DNA of 33,532 nucleotides from an uncultured Coriobacteriaceae bacterium (GCA_902779675.1 CACZCK010000028.1:1-33532); one strand, 5' to 3'. Shown: positions 9,031 to 17,023, numbered from the stretch's first letter. A program made the numbers and translations. The notes: a model not told the origin generated them from the sequence alone.

Positions 9031-9060
9031 CTCACCATGTGCATTAGTTCACATGGTGAG
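9031..9060 (-). promoter_or_regulatory. Palindromic operator candidate for the TetR regulator
   Basis: The arms CTCACCATGTG and CACATGGTGAG are perfect 11-bp inverted repeats around an 8-base spacer. The site abuts the ribosome binding site of tetR. On the minus strand, promoter-like sequence with TTGCTT and AAAATA lies just upstream, so a bound repressor would block initiation. The position, symmetry and adjacency to a tetR gene support an operator. A transcript hairpin over the tetR leader is the alternative. Confidence 0.65.
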
Positions 9061-9139
9061 TATTTTTGCACGTCGCGTGTAAAAAGCAAGAACGAGCCGT
9101 TTGGCGCCACATTGCCACCATATGCGGGAGGACGCCTGC

Positions 9140-9164
9140 CGTGGGGCTGGCCCGGCGCCCCACG
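9140..9164 (-). terminator. Candidate hairpin after the M18 aminopeptidase gene
   Basis: CGTGGGGC and GCCCCACG form an 8-bp GC-rich stem with a 9-base loop, five bases beyond the stop codon of the M18 gene. No U-tract follows on the minus strand, so termination is uncertain. Confidence 0.4.
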
Positions 9165-9168
9165 CAGC

Positions 9169-10494
9169 CTAGCCCAAGGTAAAGGAGTCTGCCTCTAGGC
9201 GCAGGTCACAGGCATAGAAAGCCTGGAGCGCGTGCAGCAGGCAGGCGGTGTCGTGCACGCCTGCCGTCTCGTAGCTGGAGTGCATGGCCAGCTGGGCCAG
9301 GCCCACGTCCACCGTGGGAACGCTCACGTGGCGGGCCGAGAGGTTGCCGAGCGTGGAGCCGCCGACGTTGTCGCTGCGGTTGGCAAAGGTCTGCACGGGT
9401 ACCCCCGCCCGCTGGCACACGGCCGTAAACACCGCGCGGCTCAGGGCATCGGTGGTGTACTTCTGGCTGGCGGCCTCCTTGACCAGCACGCCTCCGTTCA
9501 GGTGCCCACAGTTAGGCGCGTCGTAGAGCTCGGGGTGGTTGGGATGCACCGCGTGCCCGTTGTCGCAGCTCACCATGAACGAGCCGGCCAGCGCGCGAAG
9601 ATAGGTCTCCTGCGTGTAGCCGAGCGCCGCGTTGAGACGCACCAGCGTGTCGCGCAAAAAGGTGGAGAGCGCGCCGCGGCTGGTGCCCGACCCGACCTCC
9701 TCGTTGTCAAAGCAGGCAAAGAGCGTCACATGAGCGTCGTTGTGCGTGGCCATGAGTGCGTTCAGGCCCGCGAAGGTGCACTGCAGGTTGTCGAGGCGCG
9801 GAGCCGAGACAAACTCGTCGGCCCAGCCCCACACGCGCGGAGCCGTGCGGTTGACCACGTAGAGGTCCTTGCCCAGGATGTCCTTTGGTGCGCAGCCGGC
9901 GAGCTCAGCCACCATGGCGTCGAAGGCGCCCGCCTTGAGGGCGCCAGCCGAAAAGAGCGGGCAGAGGTCCACCTGGCGGTTGTAGGCAAAGCCCTGGTTG
10001 GCATCGCGGCGCTGGTGGATGGCCACGTTGGGGATCAGGGCCACGTCCTTGGTGCTGGCCACCAGCCGGCTCTCCACACGTCCCTCGTCGGTGCGCACCA
10101 TCACGCGACCCGCAAGGCCCAGCGGCCGATCGAGCCAAGTGGCGTCGAGCATGCCGCCGTAGCCCTCCACGTCGAGGCGCAGGTACTCGCCCGGCCCCTC
10201 GAGCTCGGGCACATGCTTGACCTTGAACATCGGGGAGTCGGTGTGGGCGGCTGCCATCTGCAGGGTGTAGCCGTCCTGGGGCAGGTGCTCCCCCACCCTA
10301 AAAGCGACGATGCTGGATCCGTTGCGCACCACGTAGTAGCTACCGCCGCGCTCCACATCCCACGGCTGCGTCTCACTCAGACGGCAGAAGCCCACCTCGT
10401 CGAGCATGTTCGCCATCTGCGCGGCCGCATGAAACGCGGTGGGGCTCTGCTCGATGAACCCGCAAAGCTCGCGGGAGAGGTCGAGGTCGGTCAT
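9169..10494 (-). CDS. apeB: M18-family aminopeptidase
   Basis: A 441-residue cytoplasmic zinc metallo-aminopeptidase of the aspartyl aminopeptidase/DAP family. The metal and catalytic motifs are AAHTDSPMFK, RLDNLQCTFAG, CFDNEEVGSGTSRGA and SYETAGVHDT close to the C-terminus. Family members release N-terminal residues from peptides, often acidic or neutral ones. The ATG at 10494 follows AAAGGAG at a normal distance; the longer open frame to 10626 runs through repeat-rich non-coding sequence and is rejected. The 240 bases upstream hold a palindrome and three spaced repeats, which suggests specific regulation. With pepT, this is the second peptidase gene in 8 kb. The symbol is tentative. Confidence 0.88.
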   Translation of the reverse strand: MTDLDLSRELCGFIEQSPTAFHAAAQMANMLDEVGFCRLSETQPWDVERGGSYYVVRNGSSIVAFRVGEHLPQDGYTLQMAAAHTDSPMFKVKHVPELEGPGEYLRLDVEGYGGMLDATWLDRPLGLAGRVMVRTDEGRVESRLVASTKDVALIPNVAIHQRRDANQGFAYNRQVDLCPLFSAGALKAGAFDAMVAELAGCAPKDILGKDLYVVNRTAPRVWGWADEFVSAPRLDNLQCTFAGLNALMATHNDAHVTLFACFDNEEVGSGTSRGALSTFLRDTLVRLNAALGYTQETYLRALAGSFMVSCDNGHAVHPNHPELYDAPNCGHLNGGVLVKEAASQKYTTDALSRAVFTAVCQRAGVPVQTFANRSDNVGGSTLGNLSARHVSVPTVDVGLAQLAMHSSYETAGVHDTACLLHALQAFYACDLRLEADSFTLG

Positions 10495-10548
10495 GGTGGG
10501 CTCCTTTCTACCAACGAGCGGTCCCCCCACGACCGCCGTCATTTTGTT

Positions 10549-10566
10549 TGCGTTTGCCCAAACGCA
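10549..10566 (-). promoter_or_regulatory. 18-bp palindrome upstream of the M18 gene
   Basis: The arms TGCGTTTG and CAAACGCA are perfect inverted repeats around a 2-base centre. It lies about 55 bases before the aminopeptidase start. The half-site GCGTTT recurs in the upstream repeats at 10650-10663 and 10691-10704. It probably binds a dimeric regulator, but no regulator gene lies beside it. Confidence 0.5.
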
Positions 10567-10569
10567 CTG

Positions 10570-10704
10570 ACGAAATAAACCGCAGAATACGCGCGTTGTC
10601 TGCGCTTTCTCGTTCCATGCCCCCAAAATGCCCTCTGCGTCGACCCTTCAAACGCAATAAACGTGCAATTGGGCAAAGCGGGCGGTCGAAAAAACGCAAT
10701 AAAC
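10570..10704 (-). repeat. Three spaced copies of a GTTTATTGCGTT-like motif
   Basis: On the plus strand the copies read ACGAAATAAACC (from 10570), ACGCAATAAACG (from 10652) and ACGCAATAAACC (from 10694). The start-to-start distances are 82 and 42 bases, close to multiples of 41. They fill the gap between the xylulokinase stop and the M18 start and look like a helically phased array of protein-binding sites. Confidence 0.5.
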
Positions 10705-10735
10705 CGTGAGGGCGACGACTGCCGCGCACCACCCC

Positions 10736-12208
10736 CTAGCGCATGCGGCCAAACTTGGGTCGCAGCAGCGGGTAGAGCGAGTGCCAAGTGTCGTAGCGCT
10801 CCTGGTAGAGCGACACCGTCCAGCGGTCGGGCTCGGTGAGCTCGGCGGTCTTGACCAGCTCGTGCGAGCAGCTGCGCACGTCGGGCCAGGCTCCCGTGGC
10901 CACGCCGGCAAGCATGGCGGCGCCAAAGGCGGTGACGTCGGGCACCTTGGTGGTGATCAGCGGAATGCCCAGCACGTTGGCAAAGATCTGCTTCCACAGC
11001 GGAGTCACGGTGGTGCCGCTGATGGTCGACCCCTTGACCTGCACCTCCTCGGCACGGGCAATGTCAAGACAGTCGCGCATGGCAAAGGCCACGCCCTCCA
11101 GCACCGCCTGCGTCATGTCCTCGCGCGAGGTGTGCAGATGCATGCCAATAAAGGCACCGCGCGCGTTGGGGTCGTTGTAGGGACTGCGCTCGCCCATGAG
11201 ATAGGGCAGGAAGAACACGCTGTTGTGCCCAAAGTTTTTGGGATCAATACGTCCCTGCTCACCCGCATAGTTGCGACTCTTGAGGATGTCGTTCATCCAC
11301 CAGCGGTTGCTGGCGGAGGCCGACAGCATGCAGCCCAAGAAGTGATACGAGCCGTCGGCATGACAGAAGCTGTGCAGCGCGTTGTGCTCGTCCACGGCAA
11401 AGGAGTCGTTGCTTACCAAGATGGTGCCCGACGTGCCGATGCGGATGTTGCAGCGGCCCGTGCCCACGGTGTCGGTACCTACCGCCGCGGCGGCGTTGTT
11501 GCTGGCACCTGCGCACACCAGCACGTCCTCAGGGAGCCCCAGCTCGCTGGCCGCCTCGGGCAGCAGCGTGCCCACCGGCTCGTAGCTCTCGTAGGCATGG
11601 GGCAGCTGCGCCTCGCGCAGGCCGCAGATGTTGAGCATGGGCTTTGACCACTGGCGCAGGCGAACGTCAAACAGCAGCGTGCCCGAGGCGTCGGAGCAGT
11701 CGGTGGAGTGCACGCCCGTCAAGCGGTAATTGATGTAGTCCTTGGGCAGCATGAGCCGGGCGATGCGCGAGAAGACCTGCGGCTCCTCCTCGCGCAGCCA
11801 CATGAGCTTGGGCGCCGTGAAGCCCGCATACGAGACGTTGCCCGTCTTGGCCGAGAGCCACCTGCGCCCCACCTCGTTGTTGAGGTAGTCGCTCTGGAAC
11901 TGCGCGCGGTTGTCGTTCCACAGGATAGCCGGACAAACGGGCTTGTCGTCGACATCGAGCGCCACCAGGGCGTGCATCTGCCCGGCCACACCGATTCCCT
12001 TGACCTGCGAGACGTCGTAGCCGCGCACCAGCTCTCGGATGCCCATGCTTACGGCAGCCCACCACACGCGTGGGTCCTGCTCGCACCAGCCCGGCTGTGG
12101 GAAGAAGAGCGGATAGGCCTTGGCGATGGTACGTCTGACCTCGCCCTCCTCGTCCATCAGAAGCAGGACGGTCGTGGTCGTTCCGAGGTCAACACCAATG
12201 AACAGCAT
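10736..12208 (-). CDS. xylB: FGGY-family carbohydrate kinase, xylulokinase-like, with altered catalytic residue
   Basis: A 490-residue protein with the FGGY kinase fold: phosphate-binding DLGTTTT at 7-13, the QPGWCEQDP segment near 38-46, GQMHALV near 77-82, and IGTSGTILV after residue 250. It most resembles xylulokinase, which phosphorylates D-xylulose with ATP. The expected catalytic-base motif (GGGDNAAGAVG in classical XylB) reads GASNNAAAAVG here, so the aspartate is N237. This may change or abolish phosphoryl transfer, or mark a subfamily. The ATG at 12208 has AGGAAGGA upstream. No xylose isomerase is nearby, but a divergent galM is. A xylulokinase-like sugar kinase is the safest call. 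Confidence 0.8.
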   Translation of the reverse strand: MLFIGVDLGTTTTVLLLMDEEGEVRRTIAKAYPLFFPQPGWCEQDPRVWWAAVSMGIRELVRGYDVSQVKGIGVAGQMHALVALDVDDKPVCPAILWNDNRAQFQSDYLNNEVGRRWLSAKTGNVSYAGFTAPKLMWLREEEPQVFSRIARLMLPKDYINYRLTGVHSTDCSDASGTLLFDVRLRQWSKPMLNICGLREAQLPHAYESYEPVGTLLPEAASELGLPEDVLVCAGASNNAAAAVGTDTVGTGRCNIRIGTSGTILVSNDSFAVDEHNALHSFCHADGSYHFLGCMLSASASNRWWMNDILKSRNYAGEQGRIDPKNFGHNSVFFLPYLMGERSPYNDPNARGAFIGMHLHTSREDMTQAVLEGVAFAMRDCLDIARAEEVQVKGSTISGTTVTPLWKQIFANVLGIPLITTKVPDVTAFGAAMLAGVATGAWPDVRSCSHELVKTAELTEPDRWTVSLYQERYDTWHSLYPLLRPKFGRMR

Positions 12209-12253
12209 GGAAGTCCTTCCTGGAAGAGCCGGCCGTCCTTGACGCACCCAAAA

Positions 12254-12262
12254 ATCATAGCA
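12254..12262 (-). promoter_or_regulatory. Extended -10 promoter of the xylulokinase-like gene
   Basis: On the minus strand TGCTATGAT provides an extended -10 (TG-n-TATGAT). Transcription would begin about 40 bases before the start codon. The -35 region is weak, as is usual for extended -10 promoters. Confidence 0.5.
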
Positions 12263-12306
12263 AGTTTGATTCGACCAACCCGCAGAATCGTAACCTTCGC
12301 GGAATG

Positions 12307-12326
12307 GGCATGCGGGACCGCATGCC
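12307..12326. promoter_or_regulatory. 20-bp palindrome between divergent xylB-like gene and galM
   Basis: GGCATGCGG and CCGCATGCC form perfect 9-bp arms with a 2-base centre. It lies between the xylulokinase promoter and galM, so it could control both divergent genes. No regulator gene is adjacent. Confidence 0.5.
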
Positions 12327-12427
12327 TGGTGGCGGACTCGCCGATTGGTGGACGGCGCCGGCGTACGGAGACCCTCGACACGAGTAGAGTTGGAGATGAC
12401 CGCGCACGTCAGAGGTAGGGAGACACC

Positions 12428-13450
12428 ATGCAGACCACGATTCCCTTCGGCACCGCCCCAAACGGCACGCCCGTCCAGCTCTTTCTGCTGAGCAACCAGA
12501 CCGGCGCCGTGGTAGGCGTCACCGACCTAGGCGCCAACCTAGTGACGTGCCACATGCCCGACGGCCGCGGCGGCTTCCCCGACGTGGTGCTGGGCCACAA
12601 CGGCGCCGCCGGGTACGTGGATGACGGCCTCAACATGGGCGCCGTGGTGGGGCGCAACGCCAACCGCATCGCCGGCGCGCGCTTTGAAGTGGGTGGACGC
12701 AGCTATCGGCTGGCTGCCAACTCCGATGGCCACAACCTGCATAGCGGACCGCACAAGTGGTCCGAGCGCGTGTGGCAGGTAGATGCCACAACCCAGAGCT
12801 CCGTGACCTTCGAGCTCACCAGCCGCAAGGGCGACCAGGGCTTCCCCGGCACGGTGCAAGTGCAGGTCACCTATGCGCTTTCCGACGACAACCGCCTGAG
12901 CATCAGCTATCGCGCCGTGCCGTCAGAGGCGACCGTCATCAACATGACCAACCACTCGTACTGGAACCTCAACGGACACGCGGCGGGCAGCGTGCTGGCG
13001 CACAGCCTGCAGATCCATGCCGACTCCTACACCCCACTGGTGGATCACATCCCCACCGGCGAGGTCGCGCCAGTGGAGGGCACGCCCTACGACTTCCGTG
13101 AGCCGCGCAGCATCGGCGCCTGCCTGGAGGAGCTCCCCGGCGGCTACGACGACAACTTCTGCCTGGGCAACCACGGGCGCCTCGCGCCTGCTGCGCGCCT
13201 CGTGGGCGACGTGACGGGCATCACCATGGACGTGCTCACCGACGCCCCGGGCCTGCAGGTCTTTACCGCCGACTTCATCGACGTGCCCTGGGCAAAGGGT
13301 GGTGCGCACTACGGTGCCTTCGCGGGCGTAGCGCTCGAGACGCAGTACTACCCCGACGCCATCCATCACAAGGCCTTCCCGCAGCCGGTGTTCACACCCA
13401 ACCGTCCCTACGCCAGCAAGACGGTCTTCGCGTTTGGGACGAGCGAGTAG
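12428..13450 (+). CDS. galM: Aldose 1-epimerase (mutarotase)
   Basis: A 340-residue galactose-mutarotase family protein that interconverts alpha and beta anomers of aldoses in the cytoplasm. Recognisable motifs are GRNANRI near 76, HNLHSGP near 105, NMTNHSYWNLNG with the catalytic histidine, and VALETQYYPDAIH with the catalytic glutamate near the C-terminus. GGGAG lies before the ATG at 12428. It is transcribed away from the xylulokinase-like gene, and the shared 220-base gap contains a 20-bp palindrome. Together they suggest uptake and metabolism of a pentose or galactose-type sugar, though no transporter is in view. A GGG..TAC..CCC intergenic palindrome follows. Confidence 0.9.
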   Translation: MQTTIPFGTAPNGTPVQLFLLSNQTGAVVGVTDLGANLVTCHMPDGRGGFPDVVLGHNGAAGYVDDGLNMGAVVGRNANRIAGARFEVGGRSYRLAANSDGHNLHSGPHKWSERVWQVDATTQSSVTFELTSRKGDQGFPGTVQVQVTYALSDDNRLSISYRAVPSEATVINMTNHSYWNLNGHAAGSVLAHSLQIHADSYTPLVDHIPTGEVAPVEGTPYDFREPRSIGACLEELPGGYDDNFCLGNHGRLAPAARLVGDVTGITMDVLTDAPGLQVFTADFIDVPWAKGGAHYGAFAGVALETQYYPDAIHHKAFPQPVFTPNRPYASKTVFAFGTSE

Positions 13451-13468
13451 GTCGCGCCCAGGGGTCGC

Positions 13469-13480
13469 GGGGGTACTCCC
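13469..13480. repeat. Intergenic GGG..TA..CCC palindrome, copy 1
   Basis: GGGGGTACTCCC followed by TTGCG, 18 bases after the galM stop. It shares its core with palindromes at 17032, 21253 and 25210-25287. Confidence 0.45.
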
Positions 13481-13536
13481 TTGCGTGGCCCCATCGTGTT
13501 TGTGTGGCCTTGAGCCCGCAGGCCGCGCCACTCGGG

Positions 13537-13542
13537 CATAAT
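13537..13542 (+). promoter_or_regulatory. Possible -10 element of the UPF0210 gene
   Basis: CATAAT lies 34 bases before the start codon. TTGAGC upstream is 21 bases away, too far for a standard -35, so only the -10 is suggested. Confidence 0.35.
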
Positions 13543-13576
13543 GGTGGGGCAAACGACGTTTGAGACGAGGACGATC

Positions 13577-14941
13577 ATGGCCATCACCCCCGAGGAGGTC
13601 GCCGAGACACTGAGCATGGTCTCGCAGCAGAACCTCGACCTGCGCACCATCACCATGGGCATCTCGCTGCACGCCTGTGCCGACGAGAGCATGGAGCGCA
13701 TGTGCACCAAGGTCTACGACCGCATCACCACCACCGCAGAGCACCTGGTAGAGGTGGCCGACGACCTGCAGCGCGAGTACGGCATCCCCATCGCCAACAA
13801 GCGCGTCTCGGTGACGCCCATCGCACAGATCGCCGCCGCCTGCCCCGACCAGGACCTCACCCCGCTCGCACGCACGCTCGACCGCGCCGCCGAGACCCTG
13901 GGCATCGACTTTCTGGGCGGATTCTCTGCGCTCGTGCAGAAGGGCATGGGCAACGCCGACCGACGCCTGATCGCCTCCATCCCCGAGGCGCTCGCCACCA
14001 CCGAGCGCGTGTGCTCCAGCGTCAACGTGGCCTCCACGCGCGCGGGCATCAACATGGACGCCGTCCTGCTCATGGCCAACACCATCGTGGACGCTGCCGC
14101 AGCGACCACCGCGCGTGACTGCTGCGGTGCCGCTAAGCTGGTGGTCTTTGCCAACATGGTGGAGGACTCCCCCTTCATGGCCGGCGCCATCCACGGCTCG
14201 GGCGAGGCCGACGCCGTGATCAACGTGGGCGTCAGTGGTCCGGGCGTCATGGCCGCGGCCCTGCGCCAGCTGCCGCAGGACGCCAGCCTCATGGACGTGG
14301 CCGAGAAGATCAAGGAGACCGCCTTCAAGATCACGCGTGCCGGCGAGCTCATGAGCCGCCAGGCCAGCGCGCGCCTGGGCGTGGAGAAGGGCATTGTCGA
14401 CCTGAGCTTGGCCCCCACCCCCGCCGCCGGCGACTCGGTCGCCGAGATTCTGGAGATCATCGGCGTGGGCCGCACCGGCGGGCCGGGCACCACTTGCGCA
14501 CTCGCGCTGCTCAACGACGCCGTCAAGAAGGGCGGCGTCATGGCCAGCTCCAGCGTGGGCGGTCTCTCGGGCGCCTTCATCCCGGTATCGGAGGACGCGG
14601 GCATGATTCGCGCCACCGAGGAGGGTGCGCTCACCCTCGAGAAGCTCGAGGCCATGACCAGTGTGTGCTCGGTGGGACTCGACATGATTGCCGTTCCTGG
14701 CGACACCACCCCCGAGACCATCGCCGGGCTCATTGCCGACGAGATGGCCATCGGCGTGATCAACACCAAGACCACGGCCGTGCGCGTGATTCCGGCCATC
14801 GGCCACGAGGTGGGTGACACGCTGGTCTTTGGCGGCCTGCTGGGCACCGCGCCCGTCATGCCCATCAGCCGCTACGCCGGTACCGTGCTGGCGCATCGCG
14901 GTGGGCGCTTCCCCGCACCGCTCAACTCGCTGAAGAACTAA
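13577..14941 (+). CDS. UPF0210 / PFL-family protein
   Basis: A 454-residue protein of the UPF0210 (DUF711, PFL) family. It carries the characteristic N-terminal [10 protein letters not shown] and later [46 protein letters not shown] and [18 protein letters not shown]. Distant similarity of this family to pyruvate formate-lyase-type folds has been noted, but the biochemical role is not established. The ATG at 13577 follows GACGAGGA and matches the usual [12 protein letters not shown] beginning. In many genomes the gene follows a small ACT-domain protein (UPF0237); that partner is absent here. A secreted hydrolase gene starts at the next possible codon downstream, so the two are likely cotranscribed. 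Confidence 0.9.
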   Translation: MAITPEEVAETLSMVSQQNLDLRTITMGISLHACADESMERMCTKVYDRITTTAEHLVEVADDLQREYGIPIANKRVSVTPIAQIAAACPDQDLTPLARTLDRAAETLGIDFLGGFSALVQKGMGNADRRLIASIPEALATTERVCSSVNVASTRAGINMDAVLLMANTIVDAAAATTARDCCGAAKLVVFANMVEDSPFMAGAIHGSGEADAVINVGVSGPGVMAAALRQLPQDASLMDVAEKIKETAFKITRAGELMSRQASARLGVEKGIVDLSLAPTPAAGDSVAEILEIIGVGRTGGPGTTCALALLNDAVKKGGVMASSSVGGLSGAFIPVSEDAGMIRATEEGALTLEKLEAMTSVCSVGLDMIAVPGDTTPETIAGLIADEMAIGVINTKTTAVRVIPAIGHEVGDTLVFGGLLGTAPVMPISRYAGTVLAHRGGRFPAPLNSLKN

Positions 14942-14942
14942 C

Positions 14943-15950
14943 GTGGGTCGCACCAACCTACCGCCATACTTCGCGCAGGTAGCTGGGGCCGCAGCCGTAG
15001 TGGCCGCAATCGCTGCAGGCGTCGCTGGCGCAAGCGTAGCAAGTGCTCCCAAAGCCGCGTCGGCAGGCGCAGATGCACCCATGGCATCCGAGGCGGTGGA
15101 CGACGACCAGGCAACCGACGCCGACGCTACCGCGGAGCAGCAGGAGGCTCGCACCCCGCAACCCGAGCGTGTGGTGCACTTTAACACCATTGCCCACGAC
15201 ATCCACGTGACCGACTCGAACCTGACCGACGACGAGCTGCGAGACAGCTTGCAGCGCTTCCGCCGCAACCTGCGGGGCTTCGAGCGGCGCGGGCTGCACG
15301 CGAGCGTGATCATCGAGCGCATGGATACCGGGGCCCGCCTGGACTACAACGCCGACGAGCGCTACTACCCTGCCAGCAGCATCAAGGGACCCTTCATCGT
15401 GGCGCTCTACGAACGACTCGTCGACACGGGGCAGGTCGATGCCTCGCAGGTTGCGTACCGCGCCGAGGCCACCCTCGTGGCGTCCGATAACGTGACCTAT
15501 CGCGAGCTGAGCATGCAGTATGGCCAGGAGCTCTTTGCCGAGTGGGCGGCAGACTGCGGCGCCGTGGAGCGTGGTACCGACGAGTACACGGAGTTCACCT
15601 GGAACCGCTACCCCCTGCTCGCCCCGTGGCAACTGTGCGCCATGTGGGAGCACGCCTACGACTACCTGATGGCCGGCAGCGCCGGTGCAACCGAGGTCAC
15701 AGGGTACTTCGAACGCCGCTACGAGTCGCCGCTGCGCAACGGAGCGCCCGCCGACGCCCGCACGATCGCCAAGGCGGGCTGGTACCCGGCCGACGAGCTG
15801 GTGCCTCACAACTCCACCGTCGACGCAGGCATCCTCATCCGCCGCGGACGGCCCTATGTGGTGGTGATCATGACCGACGCGCCGGGCGATCTCGACCTGC
15901 TCTCACGGCTGGTGCCCGGCGTGCTCTCGGCTGGCGCAGCCCTGCGCTAG
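14943..15950 (+). CDS. Secreted class A beta-lactamase-like serine hydrolase
   Basis: The 335-residue product has an N-terminal hydrophobic signal or anchor (about 9-35), then a low-complexity Ala/Asp/Glu linker to about 75. The penicillin-recognising fold has S145-S-I-K148 as the SxxK motif, S181-D-N as motif 2 and K277-A-G in place of K-T-G as motif 3. The family acylates a serine; members include beta-lactamases and many housekeeping hydrolases of unknown substrate. The start is a GTG one base after the UPF0210 stop with a weak ribosome binding site, which implies coupling. The altered third motif and absence of an obvious E166-type loop argue against assuming antibiotic resistance; a wall-related esterase or peptidase is equally possible. 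Confidence 0.8.
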   Translation: MGRTNLPPYFAQVAGAAAVVAAIAAGVAGASVASAPKAASAGADAPMASEAVDDDQATDADATAEQQEARTPQPERVVHFNTIAHDIHVTDSNLTDDELRDSLQRFRRNLRGFERRGLHASVIIERMDTGARLDYNADERYYPASSIKGPFIVALYERLVDTGQVDASQVAYRAEATLVASDNVTYRELSMQYGQELFAEWAADCGAVERGTDEYTEFTWNRYPLLAPWQLCAMWEHAYDYLMAGSAGATEVTGYFERRYESPLRNGAPADARTIAKAGWYPADELVPHNSTVDAGILIRRGRPYVVVIMTDAPGDLDLLSRLVPGVLSAGAALR

Positions 15951-15961
15951 CAGGCTAAAGG

Positions 15962-15985
15962 CTGGCTGCACTGCTTGGCAGCCAG
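15962..15985. terminator. Hairpin between convergent hydrolase gene and murB
   Basis: CTGGCTGC and GCAGCCAG form a perfect 8-bp stem with an 8-base loop in the 42-base gap between two convergent genes. No T-run follows on either side, so it may be a weak or Rho-assisted terminator. Confidence 0.4.
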
Positions 15986-15992
15986 ATGGCCC

Positions 15993-16916
15993 CTACCCCA
16001 AGAAGCGCACCTCGGGCTCGAGGCGCACGCCAAACTGGCGCTCCACCTCGTCCTGCACGTGCTCGATGACGGCGTGCACATCGGCAGCCGTCGCGCCACC
16101 GAGGTTGACCACAAAGCCCGCATGCTTCTTGGAGACCGCGGCGCCACCCACCTGGTAGCCCTGCAGACCGGCATCCATGATGAGCTTACCGGCAAAGTAG
16201 CCCTCCGGACGCTTGAAGGTCGAGCCCGCGCTGGGCTTGTCGAGCGGCTGCTTGGACTCGCGCTTGTGGGTGAGGTCGTCCATGCGCGCGCGTATGGCCT
16301 CGGGGTCGCCCTTGCGCAGACGGAAGGTGGCCGTCAGCACCACCAGGCCCTCGTCGCGGATGCGCGACGCACGGTAACCCAGTGCGAGGTCGTCGACGCC
16401 AATGGTCTCGAGGCTGCCGTCGGGCATGATCACGCGCACGCTCTTGAGCACGCCGGCCATGCAACCATCGTAGGCACCGGCGTTCATGAAGCATGCCCCG
16501 CCGATGGTACCGGGAATGCCACAGGCAAACTCAAGGCCAGAGAGGCCCAGCTCGCAGGCCATCTCGGAGGCCTCGCGCAGGCTCACACCCGCCTGGCAGG
16601 TCATCTCGTCGCCATCGATGGACACGTTGGTAAAGCCGTCGGCCAGCGCCACGATCACACCGCGGTAGCCCTCGTCGGAGACCAGCAGGTCAGAACCATT
16701 GCCCAGCACAAAGTACGGCAGGCCAGACGCCCGGCACGCCTCGATGACGTCGCGCACCTCCTCGGTTGACTCGGGGACGACGAGCAGGTCGGCGGGACCG
16801 CCGATCTCGAAGGTCGTGTGCTCGCTCATGGGCTCGTCTATCAGTACGTTGTCCTCGCCCACGATCTGGCGCATGCGCCAGGCAAGCTCCTCGCGTTCTC
16901 GACCGTCTCCTGTCAT
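15993..16916 (-). CDS. murB: UDP-N-acetylenolpyruvoylglucosamine reductase
   Basis: A 307-residue FAD enzyme that reduces UDP-GlcNAc-enolpyruvate to UDP-MurNAc with NADPH, the second step of peptidoglycan precursor synthesis. FAD-binding motifs are EIGGPADLLV (37-46), LGNGSDLL (71-78) and GIPGTIGGACFMNAGAY (133-149). GYRASRIR at 180-187 is followed by SAGSTFK with catalytic S232, and a C-terminal glutamate at 300 or 302. The length and loop pattern match Gram-positive MurB. The ATG at 16916 is the only suitable in-frame start; AAGGAG lies rather far upstream (12 bases). It is divergent from the FMN riboswitch operon. Confidence 0.93.
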   Translation of the reverse strand: MTGDGREREELAWRMRQIVGEDNVLIDEPMSEHTTFEIGGPADLLVVPESTEEVRDVIEACRASGLPYFVLGNGSDLLVSDEGYRGVIVALADGFTNVSIDGDEMTCQAGVSLREASEMACELGLSGLEFACGIPGTIGGACFMNAGAYDGCMAGVLKSVRVIMPDGSLETIGVDDLALGYRASRIRDEGLVVLTATFRLRKGDPEAIRARMDDLTHKRESKQPLDKPSAGSTFKRPEGYFAGKLIMDAGLQGYQVGGAAVSKKHAGFVVNLGGATAADVHAVIEHVQDEVERQFGVRLEPEVRFLG

Positions 16917-16959
16917 GTGATGCTCACGCTCCTTGGTGCGGTAAATGTCGTGAGTCACC

Positions 16960-16965
16960 AGTATA
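16960..16965 (-). promoter_or_regulatory. Possible -10 element of murB
   Basis: On the minus strand GCTATACT contains TATACT, about 45 bases before the murB start. It is the same string as the candidate before nrdG. The -35 is not clear. Confidence 0.4.
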
Positions 16966-17023
16966 GCGAGCACGGCCACCGTTATGTGCGCACTTCGCGC
17001 ATCTAGAGCGCTTCTCCTTGTGG

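Noticed and set aside
10508..10732. Short minus-strand frame of 74 codons in the gap upstream of the M18 gene
   Set aside because: It runs through the repeat array and palindrome, has an Arg/Gly-rich product and lacks a ribosome binding site.
12923..15322. Open frame of 799 codons on the minus strand across galM, the UPF0210 gene and the hydrolase
   Set aside because: It crosses three well-supported plus-strand genes and has composition typical of an antisense frame.
14943..15950. Reading the beta-lactamase-like gene as an antibiotic-resistance gene
   Set aside because: The KTG motif is altered, and the fold is shared with many non-resistance hydrolases, so the sequence alone does not support it.
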